DNA of 64,000 bases, taken from positions 6,125,852 to 6,189,851 of the forward strand of contig NC_048545.1 in the NCBI RefSeq assembly GCF_902806685.2, in the 5' to 3' direction. Shown one piece after another: positions 21,151 through 31,115 of the stretch. Position numbers and translations under genes: made by a program. The notes below the pieces were generated by a model, which did not search any database, had not been told where the DNA came from, and worked only from the letters and a program-made list of their open reading frames with translations. Numbering within the stretch: position 1 is the stretch's first letter; every line of letters starts with the position of its first letter. Source of the stretch: Maniola hyperantus (taxonomy: Eukaryota > Arthropoda > Insecta > Lepidoptera > Nymphalidae).

Positions 21151-21658
21151 TAATACCCTTGCGCTTTTTCGTTCTATTATATTCGATCCCTCGGGAGTCT
21201 GAGCGCACACATCGACTTGAAATTCCTTAGTCCTCACGAATGGTGGTCGAAATGACGAAGCTTTTGTAATGTATCCTTTATGTGACACAATAGCTGTGGA
21301 CAAAAGAATCTGCGGGCTATTGTCGTCCCACCTTGCTCGAGGAGCAGTAAAAAATAATGTTCGCCTGCGCTACCGGCCGTAGGTTTGCGAAAATAATTTT
21401 TGCAAACCAATCCTCTCTTTTTGCAAGTCTCGTAGCTCTGCGATTGGCTTTCAAGCTGACAAAAGATGCTTTGTTTAGGTTCGTTTTGCACTTTTCTCCC
21501 ATGTATTTATTTATGATACGACTATTACCTATGTATCTTTTCTTATTATACCTACCTACTAAAGCCTTCAGGTCAGATAGTGCAACTTAAGTGCTATCAG
21601 TGTAACCCCTTCACAATGACGGTCTGGCATGTTATAAATCGGTTTCTTTATTTTATAG

Positions 21659-21701
21659 GCGGAGGTCCCAGAGGTGCTGTTACAAGTGAGAGCTGCGGTC
21701 G
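21659..21701 (+). ncRNA. predicted exon 2 (43 nt) of the pri-mir-iab-4 transcript
   Basis: Short exon framed by a pyrimidine-rich acceptor (GTTTCTTTATTTTATAG ending at 21658) and a donor GTAAGC at 21702. The exon is GC-richer than its flanks. Joined to exon 3 at 21847 it continues an open frame of 35 codons to a TGA at the end of the miR-iab-4-5p region, but that frame has no ATG upstream. It is best read as part of a noncoding host RNA. Splice positions are inferred from sequence only. Confidence 0.5.
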
Positions 21702-21889
21702 GTAAGCTTTCAAGATATTGCGTGGGCTGTAATAGTGTCACAGATTTTCTCAATTTTACTTCTTTGTTTAAAGATCTAATAATAAACTTAACTAATAACT
21801 ACGACAAAGACTTATGACTTACTAACTAACTCTTACCATATTTCAGATGGGAGGCAGAAGAGAAGAGAAGAAAATGCGTCGCCTTCTGT

Positions 21890-21911
21890 ACGTATACTGA
21901 ATGTATCCTGA
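21890..21911 (+). ncRNA. mir-iab-4: mature miR-iab-4-5p
   Basis: 22-nt 5' arm beginning ACGTATACTGAATGTATCCT and ending GA. The seed (nt 2-8) is CGTATAC. It is identical to the conserved insect iab-4-5p sequence as recalled. It pairs with the 3' arm at 21927-21950. Confidence 0.95.
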
Positions 21912-21926
21912 GTGTCAGATTCTTTC

Positions 21927-21950
21927 CGGTATACCTTCAGTATACGTAAC
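21927..21950 (+). ncRNA. mir-iab-4: mature miR-iab-4-3p
   Basis: 24-nt 3' arm starting CGGTATACCTTCAG and ending TATACGTAAC. It is identical to the insect iab-4-3p as recalled. The exact ends are taken from the known family and would be set here by small-RNA reads. Confidence 0.92.
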
Positions 21951-22234
21951 AGAAGATGACACGTGTCAACGCTCGAAGACCAGACCCAGAAGACTCGTCG
22001 AAGTTTCATCTTCTTTATTCTTGTCTTCTCTTGCTATTTTCATTTCATTCATTTTCTATAGCTTTTACTTTATTTTAGTTATAATCTGTACTTCAACTTC
22101 TGTTGTAACATTTTATGAAATTCAACTTACACTCGTACTACCTACCTACATAACTTTTTATTCTACTACATAACTAGAATGTTATGTTCAAAAAATACAG
22201 CTCTAGCCTAGATTAGGTAGTAAAAATATTTTTC

Positions 22235-22240
22235 AATAAA
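22235..22240 (+). terminator. possible polyadenylation signal for the iab-4 host RNA
   Basis: AATAAA in TTTTCAATAAAATTTGC, about 275 bases after the hairpin. It is the first good hexamer downstream of it. In AT-rich DNA such hexamers are common, so support is weak. Confidence 0.25.
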
Positions 22241-22259
22241 ATTTGCTTTTACGTCATCA

Positions 22260-22987
22260 ATCATGACCTACGTAAAAATAGGTAGATAGGTACAAGGTTT
22301 GCATCTGTCATAAAAATATTTTTGATGAAAACTAAGTAGTTAGGTACGTACGAGATATTGTTTCTCTAATCTCTATTGTTGCGGTTAGTGTAGGTATCTT
22401 ACATTGTATTTTGAATATAGTATACCTATTGCTATTATAAATGTAGTTAATTTTGTGTTAGGTAATTCATAACTTTTACTAGAGGTACGTAATTTAAGCT
22501 TATATACTTAACTACAGTGTTTTATGATACAACATAATACTTAATAGATATTAGGTATAAGTTTATGTATCTAATAATAATAAGTTCTACGTAGGTGTAT
22601 GTACCTACCTATCTAGGTACTTACTGACTTTCTTATAATATCTTGGTAAGTACAAAGATAAAGACGTTTACAGACTTAACGTAGTTATTATAATAAACGG
22701 GTTTTATTTTTATAATAAGTAGTTCGTAAAAAACTGCATATTTTATTGCAAAAGTAAATTGTTATATAATCTAAACATTACATACATAATACTTACATAT
22801 TTCATTAGAATGATTTAAATGGGAGAATTTAAGTTACAATAATTAAAACTTTATGGTCACTTAATATGGTTGTTTTATTAATTAGTCTTAATTTTTTTTA
22901 CATACATAAACATTGTTATGGCATGCTAGTTAGAACCATATTTTTTATTAGTATTATATTATAATATAGCAGTTTTAAGAAATCAAA
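22260..22987. other. noncoding, AT-rich 3' flank of the iab-4 locus
   Basis: Unique AT-rich sequence and tetramer tracts at 22590-22625. A second AATAAA at 22692-22697 could be an alternative end of the host RNA. Confidence 0.45.
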
Positions 22988-23172
22988 TATCACTTGCTTA
23001 AAGAAAAATATCGCGAGGAAACCTTTGAGGAACTATTTAATTCAATGAAGGAAACACTGCACCGCACTGGACCAGCATGGTAGACTAGGCCTAAGCTCTT
23101 CCATTCTGAGAGGAACCCGTGCTCAGTAGTAGGCCAACGACGACGGGTTGATATTGATGATGATGATGACCT
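22988..23172 (+). mobile_element. tRNA-derived SINE, 3' body with tail
   Basis: ATCACTTGCTTAAAG, TCGCGAGGAAACC, CCAGCATGGTAGACTAGGCC and GAGAGGAACCCGTGCTC, ending in TTGATGATGATGATGA. The head is missing. Confidence 0.65.
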
Positions 23173-23174
23173 AA

Positions 23175-23527
23175 ACCAAAGCATCAAGTACAATGCTGTA
23201 TAATGCTCTACGACGTAGAGCTACAAAAATCTGAAATTAAAATAAGAAAACTATGAAAGACTGATGATTAAAAATATATATACATATATCTACCTAATAT
23301 AATGTGGATATTAAGTAAGTCCTAGATAAAGACTTTCATGTACAAGTACAATATTAATAAAAGCGTAAGTATACCTACATAGTCGTTCGCTACGCCGGCG
23401 CCCAGAGCACTTCCTGAAGAGGAGCGATAACATTTTACGATTACGATTGCTTGTCACTCGTGTAAAACAAGCTTTTCAGAGTTTGGTTACACACCAAACA
23501 ACATTAGCGTATTTACAATTATATTAA
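23175..23527. other. noncoding, nothing recognised
   Basis: Short unique stretch. The segment 23380-23490 is less AT-rich. No gene. Confidence 0.4.
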
Positions 23528-23740
23528 ACCAGCTTATGCTCGCGACTTCGTCCGCGTGGACTACACAAATTTCAAACATCTATTTCACCCCCTTAGGGGC
23601 TGAATTTTCAAAAATCCTTTCCTAATGGATGCCTACGTCGTAATAGATATCTGCATGCCAAATTTCAGCCCGGTCTGTCCAGTAGTTTGAGCTATGCGTT
23701 GATAGATCAGTCAGTCAGTCAGTTACCTTTTCCTTTTTAT
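23528..23740 (-). mobile_element. Helitron-like family A, 5' end lost, fused to the next repeat
   Basis: Inverted family A: terminal hairpin block (GCGACTTCGTCCGCG), CACCCCCTTAGGGGCTGAAT, CAAATTTCAGCCC and a CAGTCAGTCAGTCAG tract. The terminal CTAG is mutated to CCAG. The 5' end stops at TTTTTAT, directly joined to GGTTCCGTAG of the next element. Confidence 0.7.
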
Positions 23741-24350
23741 GGTTCCGTAGCCGAATGGCAAAAAACGGAACCCTTATAGATTCGTCATGTCTGTCTGTCT
23801 GTCTGTCTGCCCGTCCGTAAGTCACAGCCACTTTTTTCCGAAACTATGAGAGCTATACTGTTGAAACTTGGTAAGTACCTAGATGTATTCTGTGAACCTC
23901 ATTAAGATTTTGACACAAAAATAGAAAAAAACAATAAATTTTGGGGTTCCCCATACTTAGAACTGAAACTCAAAATTTTATTTTCATCAAACCCATACGT
24001 GTGGGCCTGTGGGGGTATCTAATATCTATGGATAGGTCTTCAAAAATGATATTGAGGTTTCTAATATTATTTTTTCTAAACTGAATAGTTTGCGCGAGAG
24101 ACACTTCCAAAGTGGTAAAATGTGTGTCCCCCCCCCCCCCTCTCCCTGTATCTTCTAAAATAACAGAATGATAAAACTAAAAAAAATAGGTAGATATATG
24201 ATGTCCATTACCATGCAAACTTCCACCGAAAATTGGTTTGAACGAGATCTAGTAAGTCGTTTTTGATTTATCATGCAAAATGTCGATAAAATACGATTGT
24301 ACTACGGACCCCTCAGTGCGCGAGTCTGATTCGCACTTGGCCGGTTTTTA
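23741..24350 (+). repeat. GGTTCCGTA/CCGGTTTTT repeat, long variant
   Basis: It starts GGTTCCGTAGCC, then AAAACGGAACCCTTATAG and GTCTGTCTGTCTG. It ends TGATTCGCACTTGGCCGG followed by TTTTT. The middle (about 23880-24230) differs from the 43987-44427 copy. A run of about 14 C lies at 24127-24140. Unclassified, dispersed, noncoding. Confidence 0.7.
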
Positions 24351-24371
24351 TATTTAGAATATATTTGTAAA

Positions 24372-24676
24372 AAGCTGTGTTAGCCTAGTGGTTAAGACAT
24401 CCGCCTCCTATTCGGAAGTCGGGGTTCGATCCTGGCTGGACACCTTTAACTTTCCGGAGTTATTTGCGTTAAATTAAATAAGTAGGTATCACTCGCTTTA
24501 ACGGTGAAGGAAAACATCGTGCGGAAATATGCATGCCTGTGAGTTCTCCATAATGTTCGCAAAGGTGTGTGAAGTCTGCCAATCCGCGCTTGGCCAAGTG
24601 GGCTATGGCTAAACCCTTCTCATACTGAGAGGAGACCCGTCCTCTGTAGTGAGCCGGCTATGGGTTGATCATGATG
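24372..24676 (+). mobile_element. tRNA-derived SINE, full length with target-site duplication
   Basis: The tRNA head has an A box (TAGCCTAGTGG) and a B box (GGTTCGATCCTGG). The body has AACGGTGAAGGAAAACATCG, GTGAGTTCTCCATAATG and GAGGAGACCCGTCC. The tail is TTGATCATGATG. Perfect 11-base flanking duplications ATATTTGTAAA lie at 24361-24371 and 24677-24687. The GAT tail matches that of the RTE-type LINE remnant at 47898-48084, a plausible source of its mobilising enzyme. Confidence 0.9.
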
Positions 24677-24711
24677 ATATTTGTAAATACCAACAATAAA
24701 ACATTTGAAGA

Positions 24712-24765
24712 GACGTGATAGTCTAGTGGTTAAGTTCGAGCGGTCGGGGGTTCGATCCCAATACA
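24712..24765 (+). mobile_element. tRNA-like SINE head fragment
   Basis: GATAGTCTAGTGGTTAAG (A box) and GGGGGTTCGATCCC (B box) with a shortened anticodon region. It does not fold as a complete tRNA. No body recognised downstream. Confidence 0.45.
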
Positions 24766-24917
24766 CCTATATTATAGCTAAGTACGCCAAAATAGTTTGA
24801 AGATCGGGCTTTCCTAGGCAACGATTGAAGTTTTATGATACAGTAATTTTCCTAAAGGAAATTGTAGCAAATTATTCAGGTATAGGTAGGCTACCAAAAC
24901 AATAATAATTACAATAA

Positions 24918-25058
24918 GACAGGTTGAAATGGCAATTAGGGAGGGAACGCCCCGCACACCCGCACAGCCCTCGCGCTAACCCAGTGCGGGCGAGCGCGGG
25001 TGCTGTGCGAGTGTGCGGAGTGCGGGTGCCATGCGAGTGTGCATCTCAACCTGTAGCG
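24918..25058. mobile_element. GC-rich foldback element
   Basis: The left arm GACAGGTTGAAATGGCAAT mirrors the right arm TGCATCTCAACCTGTAGC. The inside is a strong GC-rich palindrome (CCCGCACACCCGCACAGCC against GAGCGCGGGTGCTGTGCG). Same family as 45182-45315, 45723-45887 and 57125-57268. Confidence 0.75.
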
Positions 25059-25512
25059 AGCATAGGTAAATTTTCAGGGTAGTGGCTAAGTAGTTACCGC
25101 CCTACCGGTAAAGCCGTGCCGCCGAGGGACCTACCACCAGATGAGATTGCAGTGTCAAATACAAACTGGTATCTGAATGAAAAAAGGAAAAGTCAAGATT
25201 CTACCAACGGTTTGGAAAATAAATAATACCTAGGTATGTGCTAGGTAGGTATACTGTTATGAACAGGGTGAGCAGGTAAGAAATTGGTAGAAGTCAGCAA
25301 AGGCAATATAAGTAGGTAGATATAGCTGCAATACCTACTTACAAAATTGAAATGCAACATTATAATTCTATGTTTAAAATATACCTAGTCGTAGTTTAGT
25401 AAAACAATTTAAAATTGAATAATAAGAGTAAATTAATGTAACTACCTAAATGTTTTTTATCCTAAATAAATTATTTAAATTATTGTAGAGCTTTTCCATA
25501 ATTTTCTTACAA

Positions 25513-25522
25513 GCGCCATCTA
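25513..25522 (-). promoter_or_regulatory. CTCF-like core motif
   Basis: GCGCCATCTA, i.e. TAGATGGCGC on the - strand, fits the Drosophila CTCF core AGRTGGCGC. It stands alone without a known boundary signature around it. The same word occurs in some insect repeats. Confidence 0.25.
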
Positions 25523-25673
25523 TGTTACTACGGCTGAACTTTAACGTAAATCATACGAGTCTACGCACCAAGGTGAGCTTTTGCATGTACGAAAAGTTGC
25601 GAGCGACACAACTTGCCATGAAAAAACAAAGAACTATGAAATAAATGAAAAGCGTATACTATTTTTTATTAAA

Positions 25674-25862
25674 AACTAGCTGCCTAACAGTCGATTCAAA
25701 TTTTTTAAATTTTTCTCTCCGTATGAAACTATGAACCATCCATCCATCCACCATCGTACTTCAAGGAATATTATAAAAAAGAATTAGCGAAATCGGTTCA
25801 GCGGTTCTCGAGATTTGCGATGAGCAACACATTTAGTGATTCATTTTTATATTATAGAAGAT
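25674..25862 (-). mobile_element. Helitron-like relative, degenerate
   Basis: It starts ACTAGCTGCCTAAC (inverted CTAG end). Later blocks are GAATTAGCGAAATCGGTTC and CGGTTCTCGAGATTTGCG, ending TTTATATTATAGAAG. Body phrases recall dispersed lepidopteran repeats. No 5' TC end could be fixed. Confidence 0.45.
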
Positions 25863-27344
25863 TACAATAAGACTTCAATATATTATTTTAAACTCTACCT
25901 ATCTCTTTGTAACTAATAAGAGAAGGACGTTTCAGAATGTTTTGAGTAGGTGTACCTACTTACTTATTCACTTATTAAAAAATTCCCTTTTAAATAGCTT
26001 AAAAATACCTTAGAAATATCTAATAGATACCTACCTACTTATTAACCTTATAAATACCTACCATCCTACAGAGTCATTGGTTAAGTATCTATTCATGCGA
26101 GCTACAAAACTTTTTAGTAAGAATTCTTTTTAACCAAAAGTATTTTTGTATTTTTATAATAACCGTTCAAAAGTAGGACAAAAACTGTAACAGCAATAAA
26201 AATTGGTGCTTTTTTAAAAGCTTTTTGATATTTGTGAAACTTCAACGAACAATAAGGCATTGTTTTAGGGGAGAAAGTTGTTACCCCTTTGCGTTCGAGG
26301 TGAGACCAGGAAGCGAAAGAATTGTAACAAAAAAGAGAAAGTTCTAAGGTAAATAAAAATATTGTGTGCAATCGGCCAATGGGAGGGTTGCAATGCGACT
26401 TTCTAATTTAGGTCAGATTTTGCCCCATCCTTTGCATCATTTCTACTGTGACTTTAGCAGTGACATTATTCAAGCGCTCTAGTTTTTTTTATAAATATTA
26501 ATTAATTATTTCTTAATTAAGAACAACAGTGCCCAATTGATATGATTGAATTATGGTGCAAAATAAAGTAAAAAAATATTCAATAATTATTTAAATGTTT
26601 ACGTAATTTACCTATATGCTATAAATTCATTACCTAGTGCGACGCATCACAAAGCTGTTAGTAGTAAAATAAAGCTATAAGCAACTAATTTTATTTTATA
26701 ACTGGAAGTTAATACAGAGGTAAGAAAATAATATTATCTAATGCTAATTAATTTTACGTTATTAGTTTATATTTGTTATTTTTAGCAAAGTTAAGATAAT
26801 ACCACTTTAAACCTATTCAGTATTTATCTATCAAAATATGATGATAGGTAAGTACCTAGGTAGGTTTGAAATTTTAGACTCTACATTTTACAAAATCTCC
26901 ACTTTTATAATATGAATTTTAATATCCTATTAGCAATTAGAAAATTTTCTTACAAGATTCGATACTCACGTTAGAGCAGTTGCTAACCGTATAGAATTGG
27001 CAGCTAGCCATATCGAGATGAAAAAGGAAGCAGCTTCCCAATACAAACCCAGCATCTGCGTACTTAAAGAGTAAGGGAGATAAATGTATCTTTGATTGTG
27101 CGGCTGCAACGCCAGAGTATCGAGCGGGCTGTTGTCATGGCAACAGACAATGGTTTTCGGGTGCATAATATTTTAGGCTGCGTCGGGGTGAGGTGCGGGA
27201 GGGAGCGATTGGGTGGCAGCCATCTTTAAAATTATATTTCCAGTTTGGTCGAACTCTTTCGGGCTCTAGGGCTACTTTTTATACAAACACGCCGCGTAGG
27301 ACATGAAAAATAGGATGAAGCTTCGCCATTTTTACTGAAACATA
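25863..27344. other. noncoding; repeat-poor from about 26100 to 27340
   Basis: Few tetramer tracts here. GCAGCCATCTT at 27217-27227 (AAGATGGCTGC on -) is a strong YY1/Pho-type match beside a GC-rich run (GGGTGAGGTGCGGGAGGGAG). The segment 26940-27340 is a candidate regulatory element. No gene. Confidence 0.35.
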
Positions 27345-28370
27345 TTACATAATAGGCTACTTGACTCATATCTAATTTCGTCCAATAAATGATTATTTAT
27401 TATAGTATTTTGCTTAAGACAACGAAATATATCAATAACAATTATTAAAAACGCAGGATGGATATATAAATCCAATTTAAAAAAATACAATTTTTATTTT
27501 TATTTGAAACGCAGAAAACGCTGTCAGCCATGATGTGACAAAGTGTAAATATGTAAACAAAGAAATGTCATCCCTATGTCACGCGGGGACTAACGTAGTA
27601 TCCATATATATAAAATTTAGAGTCCTGACTAACTTATATATCAACGCACAGCCTAAACATCTAAACAGCTGGTCCTAGATACATGAAATTTGGTGGGTGT
27701 GTTCTTTGTAGGTAAAGAGAAGGTATCCACTAGGAAAGGATTTTTTGAAATTCCACCCCTGAGTGGGTTAAATGGAGGTTTGAAATTTATGAAGTCCACG
27801 CGGGCGAAGTCACGAGCATAAGCTAGTTTTTATATATTTCTAAAAACTCATAGTAAACGTAAAAAAATATCGTTTTCTCGTTATAAATTGAATAAGTTAT
27901 TAAGTAAGACTTACAACAAAGTGATCTTTGCAAAAATAAATTTGGGTTGAAGTCGTTAGTCATTTAGGATCCCTTTAAGCAAGTCTTTGCGTGTTACGTA
28001 TATTTATTTCACTGGGCACTCTAATTCACAACTTTCCTGTGGTCTTTATCGATGCGTTTTTTACATTCTTGGATGATACAATAACGATAATTACTATATT
28101 TTCATGTAAACTAGTATAGAAGTCATGTTTATTAAACTTTGGGAGGTTATGCTGTTGTTTACAAATGCATGACGTCAGAGCACAGATAATCTATCGGCCA
28201 AACATGGCCGACAGTGTTTTTACCTGTCTAAGAAAAAAATATTTTTAAATTAAAGTTTTACGGTTTTAGGGCGCAAAAAAATATAGTGTTAATTTTTTTG
28301 ATATAATAGGATAAATATTAACCATTTAAGACCAACTTAAAAAAAGTGTCAAGTAGCCTATTATTATGTA
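27345..28370. mobile_element. foldback DNA element with long imperfect arms, split by a Helitron-like copy
   Basis: ATAATAGGCTACTTGAC at the left and GTCAAGTAGCCTATTAT at the right are inverted copies. Inside them, ACGCTGTCAGCCATGATGTG and TGTAAACAAAG on the left mirror CATGGCCGACAGTG and GTTTACAAATGC on the right. Arms are thus about 200 bases and diverged. A Helitron-like copy fills 27601-27826. Confidence 0.65.
27601..27826 (+). mobile_element. Helitron-like family A, nested
   Basis: It starts TCCATATATATAAAATTTAG after A and ends CTAG at 27823-27826 before T. Internal blocks are ATATCAACGCACAGCC, CACCCCTGAGTGGGTTAAAT and the end hairpin CACGCGGGCGAAGTCACG. It lacks the GACT microsatellite beyond one unit. 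Confidence 0.75.
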
Positions 28371-28845
28371 GGTATGGGTGGGGTGCACTTTAGAATTTAT
28401 TATAAGGCAACATTTTAGGCGATTTTTGGCGTGAATAAAGTACTATTTATTTAAATATTCTTATCAAGTATATAATTTATTTAAACAAACAAACATAATA
28501 CCTATTAAGTAGTTACATAATATTAATTTAAATATAAATTTAAAAAAAAATTAAGCAAGTTCTTAAGAATACAGCTATCGATTGACTATTAGGTATAGTT
28601 TAGATACCTATATATAGGTAAGTAAATCAGGTTTCTATAGGTAAAATAAATCAGCATCTCCTATAAGAAAGCCTCCTATAAGAAAGCTTTTGAGAAAATT
28701 ATTAAAACAATAATAAAATAGATAATATTTATTAGAAACAATAACAACAGAGATAAGCTATCATCTTATTAATTACCTACTATTTAAGTATCAAGAGTCA
28801 GTTAATATTTCAGAGCTCTCTGAAAAGCTGCATACCTACGCAGGT
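28371..28845. other. noncoding, nothing recognised
   Basis: AT-rich DNA. CTCCTATAAGAAAGC is directly repeated at about 28657 and 28673. No gene. Confidence 0.45.
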
Positions 28846-28965
28846 ATCATCATCATCATGATCAACCCATCGCCGGCTCACTACAGAGCACGGGTCTCCT
28901 CTCAGAGTGAGAAGGGTTTTGGACATAGTCTACCACGCTGGCCATGTGCGGATTGGTACCTACGT
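28846..28965 (-). mobile_element. tRNA-derived SINE, 3' part with tail
   Basis: ATCATCATCATCATGATCAAC (tail on -), CGCCGGCTCACTACAGAGC, CTCCTCTCAGAGTGAGAAGG and ACCACGCTGGCC, ending GTGCGGATTGGTACC. Truncated upstream. Confidence 0.7.
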
Positions 28966-28969
28966 AGGT

Positions 28970-29184
28970 ATAGGCTGTATAGTTTTTGAGTATCTACCTA
29001 GTATCTGCTGGCTAAAGTGAAATAATCTGAATCCACTTGACTACCTACAGTTTGAACAACTGAATCAGATAGCCGAGAGGTATGAGATTTTGGATGTTGG
29101 TTATGTTTTCTCTGTAACGTTTACCACAAATTTAGAAAGGATTAACAAAATGCTACCCGAGAGAAGCCGGGACAGGTCAGCTAG
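28970..29184 (+). mobile_element. Helitron-like 3' end remnant
   Basis: CTACCCGAGAGAAGCCGGGAC followed by AGGTCAGCTAGTT is a hairpin-plus-CTAG terminus (CTAG at 29181-29184). The 5' limit is unclear. Confidence 0.35.
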
Positions 29185-31115
29185 TTAGTACTTATTGCGT
29201 ATCTCGCATAGCACTTAAAATAAAATGGTTTCCTCTATAAATTTGCCATATACGTCTATCTCAGCGAGAGGCTGACGCGGCCGATCTCTCTCGTAAAGTC
29301 TGCGATTAATGCCAATCCTCCTGAAGGGATTCTCGATTAAGCGATACAAACCTGTCTGCGGAGGATATGATGACTTTGTCGGCATATTTTGGACATTTTT
29401 AATTTAACAATTAAGGTCTTGAAAAACGCAAAGTGGACCCTTAAGTGTTCAGGGTAAGAAAGGATTGATAAAATAAGATCATCATCAATTTATATTATAA
29501 TAATTAAGATAAACCCTTCAGATACCTACGCTGAGTTATTTGGAATTTAGTCTATTAATTTTAAGTTAAAAAGTACAAAAAAGCCTTTCAAAAACATGGA
29601 AATGTATATTTTTATTTTTTATTTTAGTGAACGTTGCATGCATGACATAATAAAATGTCCTAATAGCTGTCAAAAAACAACTTTTTCCCTTCCCCAAAAA
29701 AATTAATGCTCTTAATTTTATTTAAATATTTTTCGTAGTAAGTATTAAGAACTTTTCAGTGTAATTACGACAGATCTAACCTACTTAGGTAGGTACCTAC
29801 GTTTGTTTGTTTTTAATCCTTATATCAAAACATTAGTAGGTAGGAAGGTACCTATTTATCTACTAAGCCTATTGGTTGATAGTTAATTTTTTCCTTTTGA
29901 ACATGTCAGAGAACTAGGTATAGGGAAACTACATCAATATGTACCTATACGTATCAATATGTATGGATAATATCATAGATATTATATCGATGTTAGAAAC
30001 TAGTAAAAAATAAGTTGTTGGGTTTTTTAAAACTTCCTTAAAGAGTCGAAGCTTCACTGCTTCGACCCTGATTTTGTCTGCTTTTTAAGTTTCTATAAAA
30101 ATTTACTCCACGCTTTAAATAGTTACTGTATTTTTCACTATGAAGCGTTTGAGATTAGCTTTCTTCATTTTAAAATATATTAGGCAATTTAATTGTAAAT
30201 GTCAATGTAACAGCTGACAAACTGCTGAGGAATGCGTTTTCAGTTCCATTTAAATCCTTTCCAACGTCATGTGTGGAAACATTAAGTTCGTCTAGACATT
30301 CCCCTTTCGATGCTCGGTCATAGCCCGGGGCGAAAGGTCGGGCTAAATTGAAAACAAAATTCCGAAAGGTCGCATCACTTTACGGTGACATTCACTATAC
30401 TATTTTTTTGGCAAATGACAATATATCTATCTACAGTCTAATAACTGGCGCCTATATTTCATGAATAAAATATTCTTGATTTGTAAGTTGTCAGTACATT
30501 GCATTATTAGGTATATTACAACAGTTGTAATTTATTATTATTGTTAGTTACTAACAATAATAATCCTTTCAATTCATGAAACTCTCATTTATAAACATAT
30601 TTTTGTATTTTAATAATAATTTACAGTTTTTTAATTACGATCTATTAAATAAGGGTCCACATTTGAAATACTAAGTATAAGAGTTTATAAACATCATAAC
30701 ATCTACAAAAATTTGATTTTAATAGGACCTCTATTTACCTAAAAATAACAAAATATGATACCTATCTACTTATCTATTTGCCATCACTTTGACTTCTTCA
30801 CCTAAAATCATAAGAGTTACTTCCTTCTTTCCTTCATTGTTTATATTTGTTACGACTATTGAATGTGCTTTATAAACTGGATTATAAGCGTAGCACGTAA
30901 GTAAATTAAGTATCAAATTTATTGTAGCATCAGCTTACACGCAAGACAATGGAAGTTTCCTTCAAGTTACTTTAACATTTTAATATTTTTGACTTTTAAA
31001 TAAAAGTGCAGACTGTACCTAGTAGAGCTATGTAGGTACAGATTTTGGTATAGCAGTTGTTTTTTTTCGATAGTTTTGCCTACATTTAGTAGCATTATCT
31101 TATTCCATTAAAACA
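29185..31115. other. long noncoding stretch, mostly unique
   Basis: 29200-29460 and 30030-30420 are repeat-poor with mixed composition, for example GATGCTCGGTCATAGCCC near 30309. The rest is AT-rich. No gene or named repeat; candidate regulatory DNA. Confidence 0.35.

Larger units (their letters stand above)
21878..21960 (+). ncRNA. mir-iab-4: mir-iab-4 precursor hairpin
   Basis: Hox-cluster microRNA precursor. In insects iab-4 lies between abd-A and Abd-B, and its products repress Hox messages, Ubx being the classic target. The two arms fold on each other: TTCTGT pairs with ACAGAA at the base, and ACGTATACTGAA pairs with TTCAGTATACGT in the mature region. GTC at 21878-21880 and GAC at 21958-21960 extend the stem. 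The terminal loop falls around 21912-21926. Both mature arms match, base for base, the insect iab-4 arms as I remember them. The hairpin begins 31 bases after a predicted 3' splice site, so it is exonic rather than intronic. This is the most secure gene in the window and fixes its chromosomal identity. Confidence 0.97.
21878..21960 (-). ncRNA. mir-iab-8: mir-iab-8 (antisense hairpin of iab-4)
   Basis: The reverse complement of the iab-4 hairpin also folds. Its 5' arm, 21949 down to 21925, starts TTACGTATACTGAAGG and ends ACCGGA. Its 3' arm, 21909 down to 21890, starts AGGATACATTC. These match the iab-8 arms known from Drosophila. There the antisense transcript runs from near Abd-B toward abd-A and silences abd-A and Ubx posteriorly. 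The sequence shows that the capacity is conserved; transcription of this strand is inferred. No promoter for it was identified in the window. Confidence 0.8.
21847..22260 (+). ncRNA. predicted exon 3 of the pri-mir-iab-4 transcript, carrying the hairpin (3' end approximate)
   Basis: The acceptor TCTTACCATATTTCAG ends at 21846. A perfect branch-site heptamer TACTAAC lies at 21820-21826, 20 bases upstream, making intron 2 (21702-21846, 145 bases) the best supported intron in the window. An ATG sits directly at the exon start, but its frame is only 17 codons long and ends within miR-iab-4-5p. The 3' end is set loosely by the AATAAA at 22235-22240; another AATAAA lies at 22692-22697. Confidence 0.55.

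Noticed and set aside
20649..21208. Three overlapping - strand frames of 68-102 codons at the CpG block
   Set aside because: GC-rich DNA lacks stops on all strands. No domain, and the splice signals found point to the + strand.
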